Shown here piece by piece: positions 1-9,103 of a stretch of DNA of 64,000 nt. Made by a program: the position numbers and the translations under genes. Positions within the stretch are counted from its first letter, which is position 1, and each line of letters begins with the position of its first letter. This stretch comes from Nitrospira sp. (lineage in GTDB: Bacteria > Nitrospirota > Nitrospiria > Nitrospirales > Nitrospiraceae): assembly GCA_029194535.1 (NCBI GenBank), contig JARFXR010000002.1, positions 558,001 through 622,000 on the forward strand, written 5' to 3'. The notes beneath the pieces were generated by a model, which did no database searches, was not told the origin of the DNA, and was given only the letters and a program-made list of their open reading frames with translations.

Positions 1-92
1 GGAGGAAACCAGGGAGCTGAGAGCTATCGGCCTATGGCAGGAACAAGATTCGTGGAGTAATGAGAAGCACCCGGAATCCAGGTTTCTGATCT

Positions 93-190
93 AGATTCCC
101 GCTTTCGCGGGAATGACGAATAGGGGCGCGGGAATGACGAACAGGGGCGCGGGGATGGCGAACAGGGGGGCGGGAATGACGGCCCTGGAA
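93..190. repeat. Palindromic repeat followed by a 21-bp tandem array
   Basis: A perfect hairpin (ATTCCCGC, TTTC-type loop, GCGGGAAT) at about 95-114 runs into three and a half copies of a 21-bp unit beginning GGGAATGACGAA (109-129, 130-150, 151-171, partial from 172). The same arrangement, with fewer units, recurs at 20559-20614. The left 90 bases hold no gene. This resembles REP-type intergenic repeats; there are no unique spacers, so it is not CRISPR. The sigma-54 regulator gene ends immediately to the right. Confidence 0.8.
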
Positions 191-197
191 TCACGCG

Positions 198-3011
198 TCA
201 TTCATCGCGCTTCACGCGGACAATACCCAGTTTTTTCATGCGCGCTTCAAGCGTCGTGGGTTTTAACCCCAGGATGGCGGCCGCACCCTTGTCGCCGCTC
301 ACGCGCCAGCCGGTTCGTTCCAGCACCTCGAGGATATATCGGCGTTCCGTTTCTTCGAGCGTCACGCTCGCTTCATTTCCGGCCTTGCCGGTCGCGGGCG
401 AGAGCCAATCAATCGGCTCCAACTCAGATCCTTCGCTCAAAATGACGGCGCGCTCGATCACGTGCTCCAACTCACGAATGTTGCCCGGCCATTGGTATCG
501 CTGGAGCGCCGACATCATCCGTTCCGGAATCCGGTCGATCTGTCTTCCGAGATTCGCCGCGAACTTGCGCGCGAAATATTGCACCAGCAGCGGAATGTCG
601 CCATCCCGTTCGCGCAACGCCGGCAGATGAATCGGAAACACGTTCAGCCGGTAATACAAATCGGGGCGATAGTGGCCGGTCTTCGAGAGCTGCTCGAGAT
701 CTCGGTTCGTGGCGGCGATCACCCGTACGTTCACCTTGAAGGTCTCCGTGCCTCCGACCCGCTCGAACTCGCCTTCTTGAAGGACGCGCAGCAACTTGGA
801 TTGCAGCTCGAGCGGAAGGTCCCCGATCTCGTCGAGAAAGATCGTCCCCTTGTCGGCCACCTCGAACCGCCCCATCCGTTTCGCCAACGCGCCGGTAAAG
901 GCGCCTTTTTCATGACCGAACAGCTCGCTCTCGATCAGCCCTGCGGGAATCGCGGCGCAATTGACCTTCACCAACACGCGATTCTTGCGCGGACTCAAAT
1001 TGTGAACGGCCCGAGCAATGAGCTCTTTGCCGGTCCCGGTTTCGCCGGTGATGAGGACGGTGGAATCGGTCGGCGCGACGCGCGCCACCTCTTTCAGAAC
1101 TTTCTTGAGCGGGGTGGATGAGCCGATCAGCTCTTCAAAGTTGTGCGTGCCCTTGATTTCCTCCTGTAGGTAGACGGCCTGCGCTTCGAGTCGGGCCTTT
1201 TCCTGTTCCATCAGCACTTGCTCGGTGATGTCGACGAACATGGTGCGGGTGTAGGCGCCGCTGGGGTCCGGCCGGGACCACCACCGGATCCAGAGGGGGT
1301 TGCCGTTGTCCTTGCGACGCAGTTCGAGCACCACGCCGCTCGTATCGATGCCCTTCCCGATGGACTCGAACGCTTCTTTCAATCGGCGCTGCGCATCCGG
1401 CTGGTCGGGAATGAACGAGAATCCATAGGTCCCATCCACTTGATCGGGCGTGATGCCGAGGGTCTTCAACGCCGTCTTATTGGCTCGGATGAACTTGGAA
1501 TCCAGGCCTTCGTTGACGTACGCGATCGGCGCCTCGTCGAACAAGTCGCGCAAACGCTCTTCATTGTCTTTCAATTGTGCGTCCATCCGGTCTCGCTCCA
1601 TTTCGGCCCCGGCCCTGACCCCGAAGATCTTGAAGACGGAAAGCACGCGCGGGTCGTCGCGCATCGGCATCGTGTCCATGACGGCGAGGTGGCCCATGAC
1701 CGTGCCGGAACGGTCCGAAACCGGAATCGCTAAATAGCTTTCCACCCCCAGCTCCGCCAGTTCCTTCCGGTGGTCCGGGAACAGCTCCTGGACCTTTTCC
1801 GGAAAGAGACAGACTTCTCCGGCCAACACACGTTCGCAAGGGGTATGGGGCAGGTCATATTCGAAGTTGTCCAGGAAGCCGTCGCCGTTCCAGAAGGCCA
1901 GCGTCCGCACGCGCGCCCGATTTCCCTCGACGAACTTGGAGACGAACGCGTACTTGGTCTGAAGGGCCTCGGCCAGATTTCTGACCAGCGACGGAAAAAA
2001 CGCGGCTCCGGTCGCCGCTGCCGTACCTTCGTCGATCTTACGCAGCGTCAGGTCGCTCTTGCGCATGGCCGTTTCGAATCGCAACCGCTCGAACTCCGCC
2101 GCAGCTCGCATGGCGAAAATGCCGAGGATGGAGGTCGCGCGCACAGGATCCGGCATCGGCTTGGAATCCATGATGGCCAGATGCCCTAGGACTCGGTCGT
2201 TGGAGTCTACGACCGGCACCCCGCAGTAGCTGTTGACCCCGATCGCTTGGATGAACGGCACATGAGGATAGAGCTCGCGCAGCTGATCGGGATGATGCAC
2301 AAACTTCCGCATCAGGACCGTTTCGCAGGGACCCTTCGCCGGGACGTCGAACGGCGGCAGCGGCCGGCCCTTGCCCCATGCCGCCCTCGATTGGAACCGG
2401 CCGCCCTGTTCACTGAGCTCCGAGATATACGCGTAATCCACGCCCATCGACGTGGCCAGTTGCTGGACGAGCGAGGGGAAAAACTCCTCGCCGACTTTCG
2501 CTTCGACGCCTTCGACGATGTCCTGCAGAACCATGCCGGTCTGGGCCAACTCACGGGTGCGTGCGCTGATCCGCTTTTCCAGATCCTCCTGCGAGCGTCG
2601 CAGCTGCTGCTCGGCCTCCTTGACTTCGGTCACATCCCTCGAGATTGCAAGCAGCCTTTCCGGCCGGCCGTCTTTGTCGAGAATGGCGGTGACGCACACG
2701 TCCCACCATTTCGGTGTCTTGGTTTGTGTCGTGGCGCAAAATCCTGTGAAGCGTCCGACCGCTCCCTTGCGGGCCGCCTCGATTGCGGCGGCGGCATGCG
2801 TTGCGTCGTCGCCTTCCCAGAATTCGATCCAGCGTGATCCGGCGAACGGGCCGAAGTCGCAAATCTCCAGCGCCGACATGCCGTGGGTGTTCATGGAGAG
2901 CAGATGGCCTTCGAGATCGAGGACTTTGATGCAGTCGCGGCTGCTTTCGACCAGACGAGCGGCGAACTCTTCGCTGCGCCGGAGGGATTCTTCAAGATCG
3001 GGAGATGACAT
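198..3011 (-). CDS. Sigma-54-dependent transcriptional activator with PAS and two GAF domains
   Basis: This cytoplasmic enhancer-binding protein would activate sigma-54 promoters after ATP hydrolysis. An N-terminal PAS domain (about 10-130) and a short coiled coil are followed by two similar GAF domains (about 165-320 and 325-480), a second PAS (about 490-615), an AAA+ domain with Walker A GETGTGKE near residue 655 and the sigma-54 contact motif GAFTGA near residue 702, and a Fis-type helix-turn-helix at the C-terminus. There is no receiver domain, so the GAF/PAS modules probably sense a small molecule or redox state directly, as in FhlA or NorR. I chose the ATG at 3011 because AGGG lies 8 bases upstream; GTG 3020 and ATG 3017 are alternatives. 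The target genes are not evident; the operon at 3146-7122 is the nearest candidate. Length is about 937 residues. Confidence 0.93.
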   Translation of the reverse strand: MSSPDLEESLRRSEEFAARLVESSRDCIKVLDLEGHLLSMNTHGMSALEICDFGPFAGSRWIEFWEGDDATHAAAAIEAARKGAVGRFTGFCATTQTKTPKWWDVCVTAILDKDGRPERLLAISRDVTEVKEAEQQLRRSQEDLEKRISARTRELAQTGMVLQDIVEGVEAKVGEEFFPSLVQQLATSMGVDYAYISELSEQGGRFQSRAAWGKGRPLPPFDVPAKGPCETVLMRKFVHHPDQLRELYPHVPFIQAIGVNSYCGVPVVDSNDRVLGHLAIMDSKPMPDPVRATSILGIFAMRAAAEFERLRFETAMRKSDLTLRKIDEGTAAATGAAFFPSLVRNLAEALQTKYAFVSKFVEGNRARVRTLAFWNGDGFLDNFEYDLPHTPCERVLAGEVCLFPEKVQELFPDHRKELAELGVESYLAIPVSDRSGTVMGHLAVMDTMPMRDDPRVLSVFKIFGVRAGAEMERDRMDAQLKDNEERLRDLFDEAPIAYVNEGLDSKFIRANKTALKTLGITPDQVDGTYGFSFIPDQPDAQRRLKEAFESIGKGIDTSGVVLELRRKDNGNPLWIRWWSRPDPSGAYTRTMFVDITEQVLMEQEKARLEAQAVYLQEEIKGTHNFEELIGSSTPLKKVLKEVARVAPTDSTVLITGETGTGKELIARAVHNLSPRKNRVLVKVNCAAIPAGLIESELFGHEKGAFTGALAKRMGRFEVADKGTIFLDEIGDLPLELQSKLLRVLQEGEFERVGGTETFKVNVRVIAATNRDLEQLSKTGHYRPDLYYRLNVFPIHLPALRERDGDIPLLVQYFARKFAANLGRQIDRIPERMMSALQRYQWPGNIRELEHVIERAVILSEGSELEPIDWLSPATGKAGNEASVTLEETERRYILEVLERTGWRVSGDKGAAAILGLKPTTLEARMKKLGIVRVKRDE

Positions 3012-3145
3012 CCGCATCACCCTGTCGTGGGTCGTGTCGAGGAGGCGAAGGAGTGAGGAAGTCTAACATCGGGGAGGAAATGGCTGCAACCGACGGACGG
3101 CATTCATCACCGCTTTTACCGTCATGCGGGGCGGGACCGCCGGAC

Positions 3146-4165
3146 TCATGGTGACACCATCTGCATCACATGGCCGTCCGGATCACGTACAAGAAAGCCT
3201 TTCTTGAAACCCAGGCTTCCGTCAGGAAGCGACGCCACGCCGGATGACACGAATTGAGCCGTCTCTCGTAGAGCCGTCGCCGCCGCCTCGACGTCCGGCA
3301 CGACCAACGTGGTCTGCCAATGCCACAGATCGGTCGGGTGCGAATCGGCGGGGAAGGGACGGCCGGCTGTGGGCAATTCATATTCGAGAAACTCCAAGCC
3401 GGGCGGGGCCATCATGGGGACCAGGCCGGTGACCCGCGTACGGGCTCCAGGCAAACTGTCGAGATACTGTTGCGTCGTGCCCATGTTGAGCGTGCCCCCG
3501 GCAACCGTCATCCCCAACAGATCCCGATAAAATTTTGTGCTGCTTTCGGTGCTTCGCACCGTCATGGCCGTGTGGTCGATGCCCATGAACAGATCGACGC
3601 CCGGCTTCTTCCAGATCGGATTTCCCTTCCCTTCCGGGAACCAGAGCAGTTCGAGATTGTGGCCGTCCGGATCACGAAACTTGATGGCTTTGATGCCCGC
3701 CGCCGCATTCGATGCAGGAATCGTTTGCGGACGGGGAGAAATCTGCCGGACATGATGCCGGCGCAGGCGCGCCCAGGCCTCTTCCATATTGCGCACGACG
3801 ATCGCGACATGCTGGAACCAAAGGTCGTGACTGTACGACGGCATGGGAATCGGTCGCAGATCCGGGGGCGAAATGAACTGTGTCAGTTCGATCTGCTGCT
3901 CGCCAAGTTGCATGCGTGCGACTCGAACCCGCACGCCGAAGATCCCATAGAGTTGATCGTATTCCGGTCCGTCCACCTCTACATCGCTGACCGGCGTGAA
4001 CGTCAGGATATCGCGGTAGAACGCCACCGACCGGTCCATGTCGGAGACGGTGAAGCCGACCGCCGCCACTGCGTGCACGGCGGCGCGCGATTCACCCGCG
4101 TTCACAGTTTCAACGGCAACGAGAACCATGCAGAGGGCGCCAACGGTCAGCCGTAGTGTATTCAT
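3146..4165 (-). CDS. Secreted VOC (glyoxalase/dioxygenase-fold) protein with two domains
   Basis: The 339-residue product starts with a cleavable signal peptide (MNTLRLTVGALCMVLVAVETVNA) and contains two tandem VOC modules, each with the typical DRSVAFYRDIL- or ESSTKFYRDLL-like opening and a RDPDGH-type closing motif with nearby E or M. VOC proteins are metal-dependent lyases, dioxygenases or resistance proteins; the substrate cannot be told from sequence. It is probably periplasmic. ATG 4165 is preferred over the upstream TTG at 4174 since it begins the signal peptide. It lies 15 bases after the NADH dehydrogenase gene and is probably the last gene of that operon. Confidence 0.85.
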   Translation of the reverse strand: MNTLRLTVGALCMVLVAVETVNAGESRAAVHAVAAVGFTVSDMDRSVAFYRDILTFTPVSDVEVDGPEYDQLYGIFGVRVRVARMQLGEQQIELTQFISPPDLRPIPMPSYSHDLWFQHVAIVVRNMEEAWARLRRHHVRQISPRPQTIPASNAAAGIKAIKFRDPDGHNLELLWFPEGKGNPIWKKPGVDLFMGIDHTAMTVRSTESSTKFYRDLLGMTVAGGTLNMGTTQQYLDSLPGARTRVTGLVPMMAPPGLEFLEYELPTAGRPFPADSHPTDLWHWQTTLVVPDVEAAATALRETAQFVSSGVASLPDGSLGFKKGFLVRDPDGHVMQMVSP

Positions 4166-4180
4166 CGGTCCCAATCATGC

Positions 4181-5560
4181 CTATGCTTGCGCGGTCTCTG
4201 CCAACTCTCGCGTTTCAGGAGCCGTGATCGCCGCAGGCGCCTGTCCGCGCACGGTTTGGAATTGCACCAGATCCTTCGAGAAGACGATATCGAGCAGCCA
4301 ATCGAGTACGACGCGGACCTTTTTTTCAATCCGCGGCAACTTGCTCAAATAGATGAACCGCCACATGGACCAGGCGATCACACCGGAAAAGTTGAATCCC
4401 AAGATTCTCGCGACGCCCGTGCGCCGGCCGATGGCCGCAAGCTGGCCGATCGTCTTGAATCGGAACGGCCGTGTATCGGCACCTTGAATCGACGCGAGGA
4501 CGTTGTGCGCGGCAATCTTTGCTTCCCGGAGCGCGTGCTGGCCGGTCGGTGGATGGCTGCCACCGGTCAAGGGATCGGGTATCAAGGCACAATCACCCAA
4601 CGCCCAGACACCAGGCCAGCCCGGCACTTGGAGACAGTCATTGACGAGCAGACGCCCGCCTTTCGTCTGGCAAGGCAGCGTCGCCAGCAAGGGATTCGGC
4701 GAGGTCCCGGCCGTCCACACCAGAGTGCGGCTGACAATGCTGGTCCCATCGCTCAAGCAGACTTCCTCGTCGGACACATTCACGACCTTCGCACTCGTAT
4801 GGATCTCAACGCCACGCGCGGATAATTTCTCGTGCGCATAGCGCCCCAGCGCCTCGCCGAGTTCCGGCAGAATCACCGCTCCGGAATGCACCAGCACCAG
4901 CCGGAGCATCTCCGCGCGGAGGTGTGGGTAAAAGGGCAGCGCTTCGCGCAGAAAATCGTTCATGCCGGCGATGGTCTCCACGCCGGCAAATCCGCCGCCT
5001 GCGACGACAAACGTCAATAGCGGCTTCCGCAGCGAGGCCGCGCATTCGAAGTTGGCTTCTTCCATATGAGCAATCATGCGATTACGGAGGTAGATCGCGT
5101 CGCCGAGTGTCTTCATGGTCAGCGCGCGATCCGCTAGGCCGGGAAGATTGTAGAAATTCGTCACCGATCCGAGCCCGAGTATTAGGTGATCGTAGGGCAA
5201 TGTGTGCCCATGATGCGTCTGCCCATGCGTGACGCGGATCTGCCGCTGTTCGAGATCGATGGAATCCACCTCGCCGTGGAAGAATTCGACACGGCGTAAC
5301 AGTTTGCGAATCGGATTCACGATGTTGGTCATGTCGAGATCGCTTGAGGCCACCTCGTGCAGCATGGGCGTAAACAGAAAGAAATTCTCCCGGTTGACGA
5401 GTGTCACGTCGAAGGATGATTCGCGTCGAAGAATCCGTTCAAACTCCAGGGCCGTATAGACCCCGCCGAAGCCGCCGCCCAGAATCACGACGTGCTTCCG
5501 CCCCGGAACGATCTGGCAGGCCTCTTCCTGGTGCTCGCTCCCGTCCATTCGGGCGATCAT
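4181..5560 (-). CDS. Type II NADH:quinone oxidoreductase (NDH-2 family)
   Basis: A 459-residue flavoprotein with an FAD-binding GGGFGGVYTA motif near the N-terminus, a second dinucleotide fold around VVAGGGFAGVE, the ALGDCA motif that contacts FAD, and a C-terminal amphipathic segment of the type that anchors NDH-2 to the inner membrane. The family transfers electrons from NADH to quinone without pumping protons. The reading frame stays open 71 codons upstream, but the ATG at 5560 overlaps the stop of the GMC gene in an ATGA arrangement, which points to translational coupling and fixes the start. A ferredoxin-NADP or sulfide:quinone role is less likely, because no conserved sulfide-reductase cysteine pair is seen. 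Confidence 0.9.
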   Translation of the reverse strand: MIARMDGSEHQEEACQIVPGRKHVVILGGGFGGVYTALEFERILRRESSFDVTLVNRENFFLFTPMLHEVASSDLDMTNIVNPIRKLLRRVEFFHGEVDSIDLEQRQIRVTHGQTHHGHTLPYDHLILGLGSVTNFYNLPGLADRALTMKTLGDAIYLRNRMIAHMEEANFECAASLRKPLLTFVVAGGGFAGVETIAGMNDFLREALPFYPHLRAEMLRLVLVHSGAVILPELGEALGRYAHEKLSARGVEIHTSAKVVNVSDEEVCLSDGTSIVSRTLVWTAGTSPNPLLATLPCQTKGGRLLVNDCLQVPGWPGVWALGDCALIPDPLTGGSHPPTGQHALREAKIAAHNVLASIQGADTRPFRFKTIGQLAAIGRRTGVARILGFNFSGVIAWSMWRFIYLSKLPRIEKKVRVVLDWLLDIVFSKDLVQFQTVRGQAPAAITAPETRELAETAQA

Positions 5561-7122
5561 GCGACGGCCTCCGGCGATGTTGCGCCTAGTCTTTCCAGCA
5601 GATGGTCTCCAACCCGCAAGGCGTTCGCAATGATCGTGAGCGAGGGGTTCACCGCGCTGCTCGACACGAAGAAGCTCGCATCGACCACGTAAAGGTTGTC
5701 CAGATCGTGCGCCTTGCAATTCACGTCGAGGACGGACGTCTTCGGATCGCGACCAAATCGCACCGTGCCGCATTGGTGCGCGGTGCCGGCGATCGGAATC
5801 TTCTTCCCGAGGTACAAGTGCGTCGGCAGCAGATGTTCTTCGCAGCCCAGGTGGTTCAGCATGCTCTTGAGCTTCTCGGCCAATCGGCGATGGGCTTCGA
5901 GATTGTTTTCGGTATAGGCGAGCGTGATGCCACCGTCCTTGCCGACGAGCACGCGGTTGTCGGGATCGGGCAGGTCTTCAGAGGTCATCCAGAAATCGAG
6001 CGAATGTTTCGCCATCTGATCGAGGGCAAAGCCGGGGGCAAAGGCCGGCGCGCCCGCCCGCAGCGTATTCATGTCCGACTTGCCGATCATCGAGATGTGG
6101 CCCATGGGGAAATCCCAGTCGGCCGAAGCATGATAGAAGTCGTTCAGCCCGATCGTCTTTTGAAAGACAGTCGCATTGGGCGTCTTCGAGATCGCGAGCA
6201 TGGCCGAATTGTTGTGACACATGTAGTGGCGGCCCACCATGTCGGACGAATTTGCCAGGCCGTTCGGGTGTTTGTCGTCCGCGGAGCGTAAGAGCAACGC
6301 CGCCGAATTGATCGCGCCACAGGAGACGACCACAAGGTCGGCCCTGTACGCCTCCATCTGCCCGTTTCGTTCGACGACAACTTCGGTGATCTCGCGCCCC
6401 GACGCGCTTGTCTCGAGGCCGGTCACCATCGCATGAGTGAGCATCGTGACGTTCGGATAGCGCAAGGCCGGTTCCACGCAGATCACATGAGAATCGGCCT
6501 TGGCACCGAGGAGACAAGGAAATCCGTCGCAGGTATTGCAGCGGATGCACGCACTCTTCTCGCTCTGCTCCTCATCGAGCATTACACCGACCGGGAGGTG
6601 AAAGGGATGATAGCCCACCCTGATCCAGTCATCGTGCAGCTCCTGAATACGAGGTTCATGCTTGAGCGGCGGGTACTTGTATTGGGCGCCTGCCGGCGGA
6701 GCAGTCGGATCTTCACCATGTCTTCCGTGCACGTGATAGAGATGTTCGGCCTCTGTGTAATAGGGCTCGAGGTCGTGGTAGTGGATCGGCCATTCCGGTG
6801 AAATCCCGCCCTGGTGCTTCACCTCGCTGAAGTCCTGTTCGCGCATGCGCAAGAGTGCGGCGCCATAGACCTTTGAATTGCCGCCCACGTAATAGTGAAT
6901 GCCGGGGTGAAACGTATTGCCGTCTTTGTCGTGCCAGGTATCCTTGGCCTTGTAGCGGTTCTCGATGAAGACCGTTTTGGTGTTCCAGTTGTCCTTTTCG
7001 CGTGGGAGATAGCCGCCCCGCTCCAGCAGGAGGATCTTCTTCCCCGACGGGGCCAGCTTGTAGGCCAGCGTGCCGCCGCCGGGGCCAGTGCCGATAATGA
7101 TGATGTCGTAGTGAGATGGCAT
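5557..7122 (-). CDS. GMC-family FAD-dependent oxidoreductase
   Basis: The 521-residue protein has an N-terminal Rossmann motif IIIIGTGPGGGTLA, the GMC substrate domain, a cysteine-rich stretch (CIRCNTCDGFPC) typical of one GMC branch, and the C-terminal GT-HQCGTVRFG and VVDASFF/NPSLTIIANA signatures. Such enzymes oxidise sugars or alcohols; the substrate is unknown. The ATG at 7122 begins right at the FAD motif (MPSHYDIIII); the open frame upstream of it runs through repeat-like DNA and is unlikely to be translated. It is the first gene of a coupled operon with NDH-2, which suggests (inference) that electrons from substrate oxidation enter the quinone pool. Confidence 0.92.
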   Translation of the reverse strand: MPSHYDIIIIGTGPGGGTLAYKLAPSGKKILLLERGGYLPREKDNWNTKTVFIENRYKAKDTWHDKDGNTFHPGIHYYVGGNSKVYGAALLRMREQDFSEVKHQGGISPEWPIHYHDLEPYYTEAEHLYHVHGRHGEDPTAPPAGAQYKYPPLKHEPRIQELHDDWIRVGYHPFHLPVGVMLDEEQSEKSACIRCNTCDGFPCLLGAKADSHVICVEPALRYPNVTMLTHAMVTGLETSASGREITEVVVERNGQMEAYRADLVVVSCGAINSAALLLRSADDKHPNGLANSSDMVGRHYMCHNNSAMLAISKTPNATVFQKTIGLNDFYHASADWDFPMGHISMIGKSDMNTLRAGAPAFAPGFALDQMAKHSLDFWMTSEDLPDPDNRVLVGKDGGITLAYTENNLEAHRRLAEKLKSMLNHLGCEEHLLPTHLYLGKKIPIAGTAHQCGTVRFGRDPKTSVLDVNCKAHDLDNLYVVDASFFVSSSAVNPSLTIIANALRVGDHLLERLGATSPEAVA

Positions 7123-7204
7123 GGCGGGTAGTCGGATGAAGAGGGGGAGTCTTACAGGATGGTGGGAGGGAATGAGGATAGCCGGCTTGCTCTGCTCCGG
7201 CGAG

Positions 7205-7265
7205 GGGTGAAGCTGCATGTCGCAGAGCACCCAGCCATCCTCACCCTGACGGGGAGAGGGATAAA
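7205..7265. repeat. Intergenic repeat-like fragment
   Basis: The stretch containing TCACCCTGACGGGGAGAGGG, just 5' of the GMC gene, resembles a widespread short intergenic repeat (TCACCCT...GGGAGAGGG). It explains the spurious N-terminal extension of the GMC reading frame. I recognise the pattern from memory and see only one copy in this window. Confidence 0.35.
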
Positions 7266-7286
7266 CAAGCAAGCTCGGAGGGACCA

Positions 7287-7694
7287 TTAGATAGGCAGTG
7301 TGACGAGATCGCAGTACCTGGCGATTCTCTGAAAATCCTTATCGACCGTCAGGAGCGGGAATCCGTGCTCACAGCATGCCGCCGCAATCAGAAAATCGAT
7401 CGGGCCGGCATTGACGCCCTTTGAGCGGCACAGGGATCGGAGGCGAGCCGCAGCGACGTAGGTCTGTCGATCCAGTTCAAGAAGCGGGTAAGGATCGAGG
7501 AGAGTTAATAAACGGTCGAACTGTCTGGCAGACCGGAGTCCGTCGAGCAGTTCTTGCAGAATGTTGCCGATAAGAAACAGCCCGTCGCCGGAATCAAGAT
7601 GCCACCGAAAGGCCCGAACGTGAGGGTCGGCTTCATCGACCCGAGGCCGCCGCAGCACCAAGGACCAGACGGACGTGTCAACGACCAGATTCAC
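7287..7694 (-). CDS. vapC: VapC-type PIN-domain toxin ribonuclease
   Basis: A 135-residue PIN domain protein with the four acidic residues expected of an active Mg-dependent RNase: D6 in VVDTSVW, a glutamate in the ILQELLDGL helix (about 48), the aspartate in GPIDFLIAA (about 99) and TVDKDF (about 117). The VapC family cleaves tRNA or rRNA and is held inactive by its antitoxin. The start overlaps the 3' end of the upstream antitoxin gene by 17 bases. All key residues are intact, unlike the two other toxin genes in this region. Confidence 0.9.
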   Translation of the reverse strand: MNLVVDTSVWSLVLRRPRVDEADPHVRAFRWHLDSGDGLFLIGNILQELLDGLRSARQFDRLLTLLDPYPLLELDRQTYVAAARLRSLCRSKGVNAGPIDFLIAAACCEHGFPLLTVDKDFQRIARYCDLVTLPI

Positions 7695-7890
7695 GATCGC
7701 GACGGTCCTTCTTATAGTCCCATCCCTTTCGGAATTCGATCGAGCCCATCGCCTTGAGGATATCCCGCTGCCGGCGACGTTGAATGAACTCGTTCAAGGC
7801 CTGCGTGACGGTTTCTTTCTTCGTTCGAAGTTTTCCGATGCGCCGGGCGCGTTCGAGCAACGCGTCATCGATCGCGAGATTCGTCGCCAT
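7678..7890 (-). CDS. vapB: VapB-type antitoxin
   Basis: A 70-residue protein beginning MATNLAIDDALLERA and followed by a basic helical segment (KLRTKKETVTQALNEFIQRRR): a short ribbon-helix-helix antitoxin typical of VapB. It should neutralise the VapC encoded by the overlapping next gene and autorepress the operon. I chose ATG 7890 over an in-frame start at 7917 because GGAGG sits five bases upstream. The C-terminal tail is basic and disordered-looking, as expected for the toxin-binding part. Confidence 0.88.
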   Translation of the reverse strand: MATNLAIDDALLERARRIGKLRTKKETVTQALNEFIQRRRQRDILKAMGSIEFRKGWDYKKDRRDRESGR

Positions 7891-8210
7891 GCGTTCCTCC
7901 ATGTGTAACCGCCACACACAGAGTACGACAGCTTGGCGCGGCTGTCAAACCATCCCGCCGACGGGAAGGACATTGACAACAGCAAGTACATGGGTGGCCT
8001 CTTGAGTCGTGACTTGGGCGTCTGTTTTATTTCAGCCGATACCGACGAAGTGAGCGTTGACCGGCTTGTTGTGCAGATAAAGGAGCCGTCGCTGACTTTT
8101 CTTAACAGTGACAAGAGCTGAATTAAGACAAGAATTGGCATTCCTCGTTTCCCGGCGCGCGGCGGTATTCATCGGCCCGCTTGCTATTTGGCCTGATTGA
8201 GCATTAGCCT
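7891..8210. other. Intergenic region with a GGCGCGCGGCGGTATT motif
   Basis: These 320 bases carry no convincing gene; open frames here have no ribosome site or recognisable product. A G+C-rich block CGGCGCGCGGCGGTATT at about 8153-8170 recurs almost unchanged at 10346-10362, again shortly 5' of a small gene. Its role is unknown. Confidence 0.5.
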
Positions 8211-8438
8211 ATGGCCATGGCAAAAGTGACGCAACTCAAGATTGAGCTGGAGCAGGAAGAAGACGGCCGGTGGATCGGCGAGGTGCCCACGCTGCCGGGT
8301 GGGATGGCCTATGGGCAGACGAAGGCTGCCGCCATGGCCGCCGTTCAAGCCCTGGCTCTTCGTGCGATGGCCGATCGCTTGGAACACAATGAGGCTGTCC
8401 CTGAGGAACTGCTGAACGTCTCATTTATTTCGGCATGA
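8211..8438 (+). CDS. hicB: HicB-type antitoxin
   Basis: A 75-residue protein with the HicB partial RNase-H-like fold signature: KIELEQEEDGRWIGEVPTLPG followed by TKAAAMAAVQALALRAMADRL. HicB antitoxins bind and inhibit HicA mRNA interferases and often repress their own promoter. The stop codon overlaps the start of the downstream hicA in an ATGA arrangement. Translation may start at ATG 8211 or ATG 8217. Because hicA is frameshifted, this antitoxin may now be an orphan. Confidence 0.85.
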   Translation: MAMAKVTQLKIELEQEEDGRWIGEVPTLPGGMAYGQTKAAAMAAVQALALRAMADRLEHNEAVPEELLNVSFISA

Positions 8439-8646
8439 GCCGCTGGCCTTCCAATAAGCTTCTCACATTCTCTCCGCGCTGATCCGCATCGGTTGGCAAA
8501 TCAAGCGAACGACTGGTTCTCACCGTGTGCTTCAACGGAGCGGATGGTCCGATGTCGTCTTTGCCTTTCATGATCGCGAAGAAATCGGCCCACGCATGTT
8601 GGCTCGACTTGCCAAAGTGACGGGTCTTACGCCGGAAGACTTGTGA
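8435..8646 (+). pseudogene. hicA: hicA toxin gene broken by a frameshift
   Basis: From ATG 8435 the frame reads MSRWPSNKLLTFSPR and hits a stop at about 8480. Shifting frame at about 8475 gives a complete HicA body: ALIRIGWQIKRTTGSHRVLQ, then RSGWSDVVFAFHDREEIG and a tail ending LAKVTGLTPEDL, with stop TGA at 8644-8646. HicA proteins have exactly this order, including the catalytic GSH-R histidine. One lost base restores the length expected between MSRWPS and RIGW. The toxin is therefore probably not made, unless the base is a sequencing error or translation slips. Overlaps hicB by four bases. Confidence 0.85.
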
Positions 8647-8730
8647 AGATGATCTCCATCACGGCGAGCGGCGTCCATCGCGTGAAATGCCAGCATTCCC
8701 ACAATCATCTCGTTGACACTTTCCCTTTAG

Positions 8731-8753
8731 TAGGTAACTTCAAATAGGTAACT
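8731..8753. repeat. Direct repeat of TAGGTAACT
   Basis: TAGGTAACT occurs at 8731-8739 and again at 8745-8753, a 14-bp period, between the decayed hicA and the 3' end of the tautomerase gene. It could be an operator remnant or chance. Confidence 0.4.
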
Positions 8754-8763
8754 CCTGTCTTGC

Positions 8764-9045
8764 TCATGTTTCTCCCGAACATGGAATATCTACAAGTTCA
8801 TCGTGAGAAGATTGTGGTAAAGGCAGGCTTCTTCCGTCGGCCGTGTGCTCGTGACGTCGGTATTTGGCGACCGTCATACCGGCGACACCCCAATTGTCGG
8901 TGTCGATTTCTTCGATCACGACGAAGGTTTGGGCCGGTTTCTTGTTCAGCACTGAGACCAGTAGGTCTGTGACTCCCTTGATCAGGGCTTCTTTCTGTTC
9001 AAGGGTGACGCCTTCGCGGGTCACCTGCATGTGGACATAAGGCAT
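8764..9045 (-). CDS. 4-oxalocrotonate tautomerase family protein
   Basis: The 93-residue product begins MPYVHMQVTREGVTLEQKEALI, placing Pro at position 1 after Met removal; that proline is the catalytic base of the tautomerase superfamily. It continues with the typical TDLLVSVLNKKPAQTFVVIEEIDTDNWGVAG. The roughly 60-residue core is followed by about 30 extra residues. ATG 9045 has GGAG seven bases upstream and is clearly the start, 58 bases after the SDR gene, so the two are probably co-transcribed under the divergent HxlR regulator. The natural substrate is unknown. Confidence 0.88.
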   Translation of the reverse strand: MPYVHMQVTREGVTLEQKEALIKGVTDLLVSVLNKKPAQTFVVIEEIDTDNWGVAGMTVAKYRRHEHTADGRSLPLPQSSHDELVDIPCSGET

Positions 9046-9103
9046 AGTCAGTCTCCTTCCTTGGATCGTTCGAGCGCTCGCAAGGAGCGCTCGGACCTCT
9101 CGT

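Noticed and set aside
109-180. Regular 21-bp repetition at the left edge as a possible CRISPR array
   Set aside because: Units are directly adjacent with no unique spacers and no cas genes are present; it is a tandem repeat.
4319-4327. Poly-T run as a transcription terminator
   Set aside because: It lies inside the coding sequence of the NADH dehydrogenase and no hairpin precedes it on either strand.
5561-5773. 71-codon N-terminal extension of the NADH dehydrogenase
   Set aside because: It would lie wholly inside the GMC gene in another frame; the ATG at 5560 overlaps the GMC stop and directly precedes the FAD-binding motif region.
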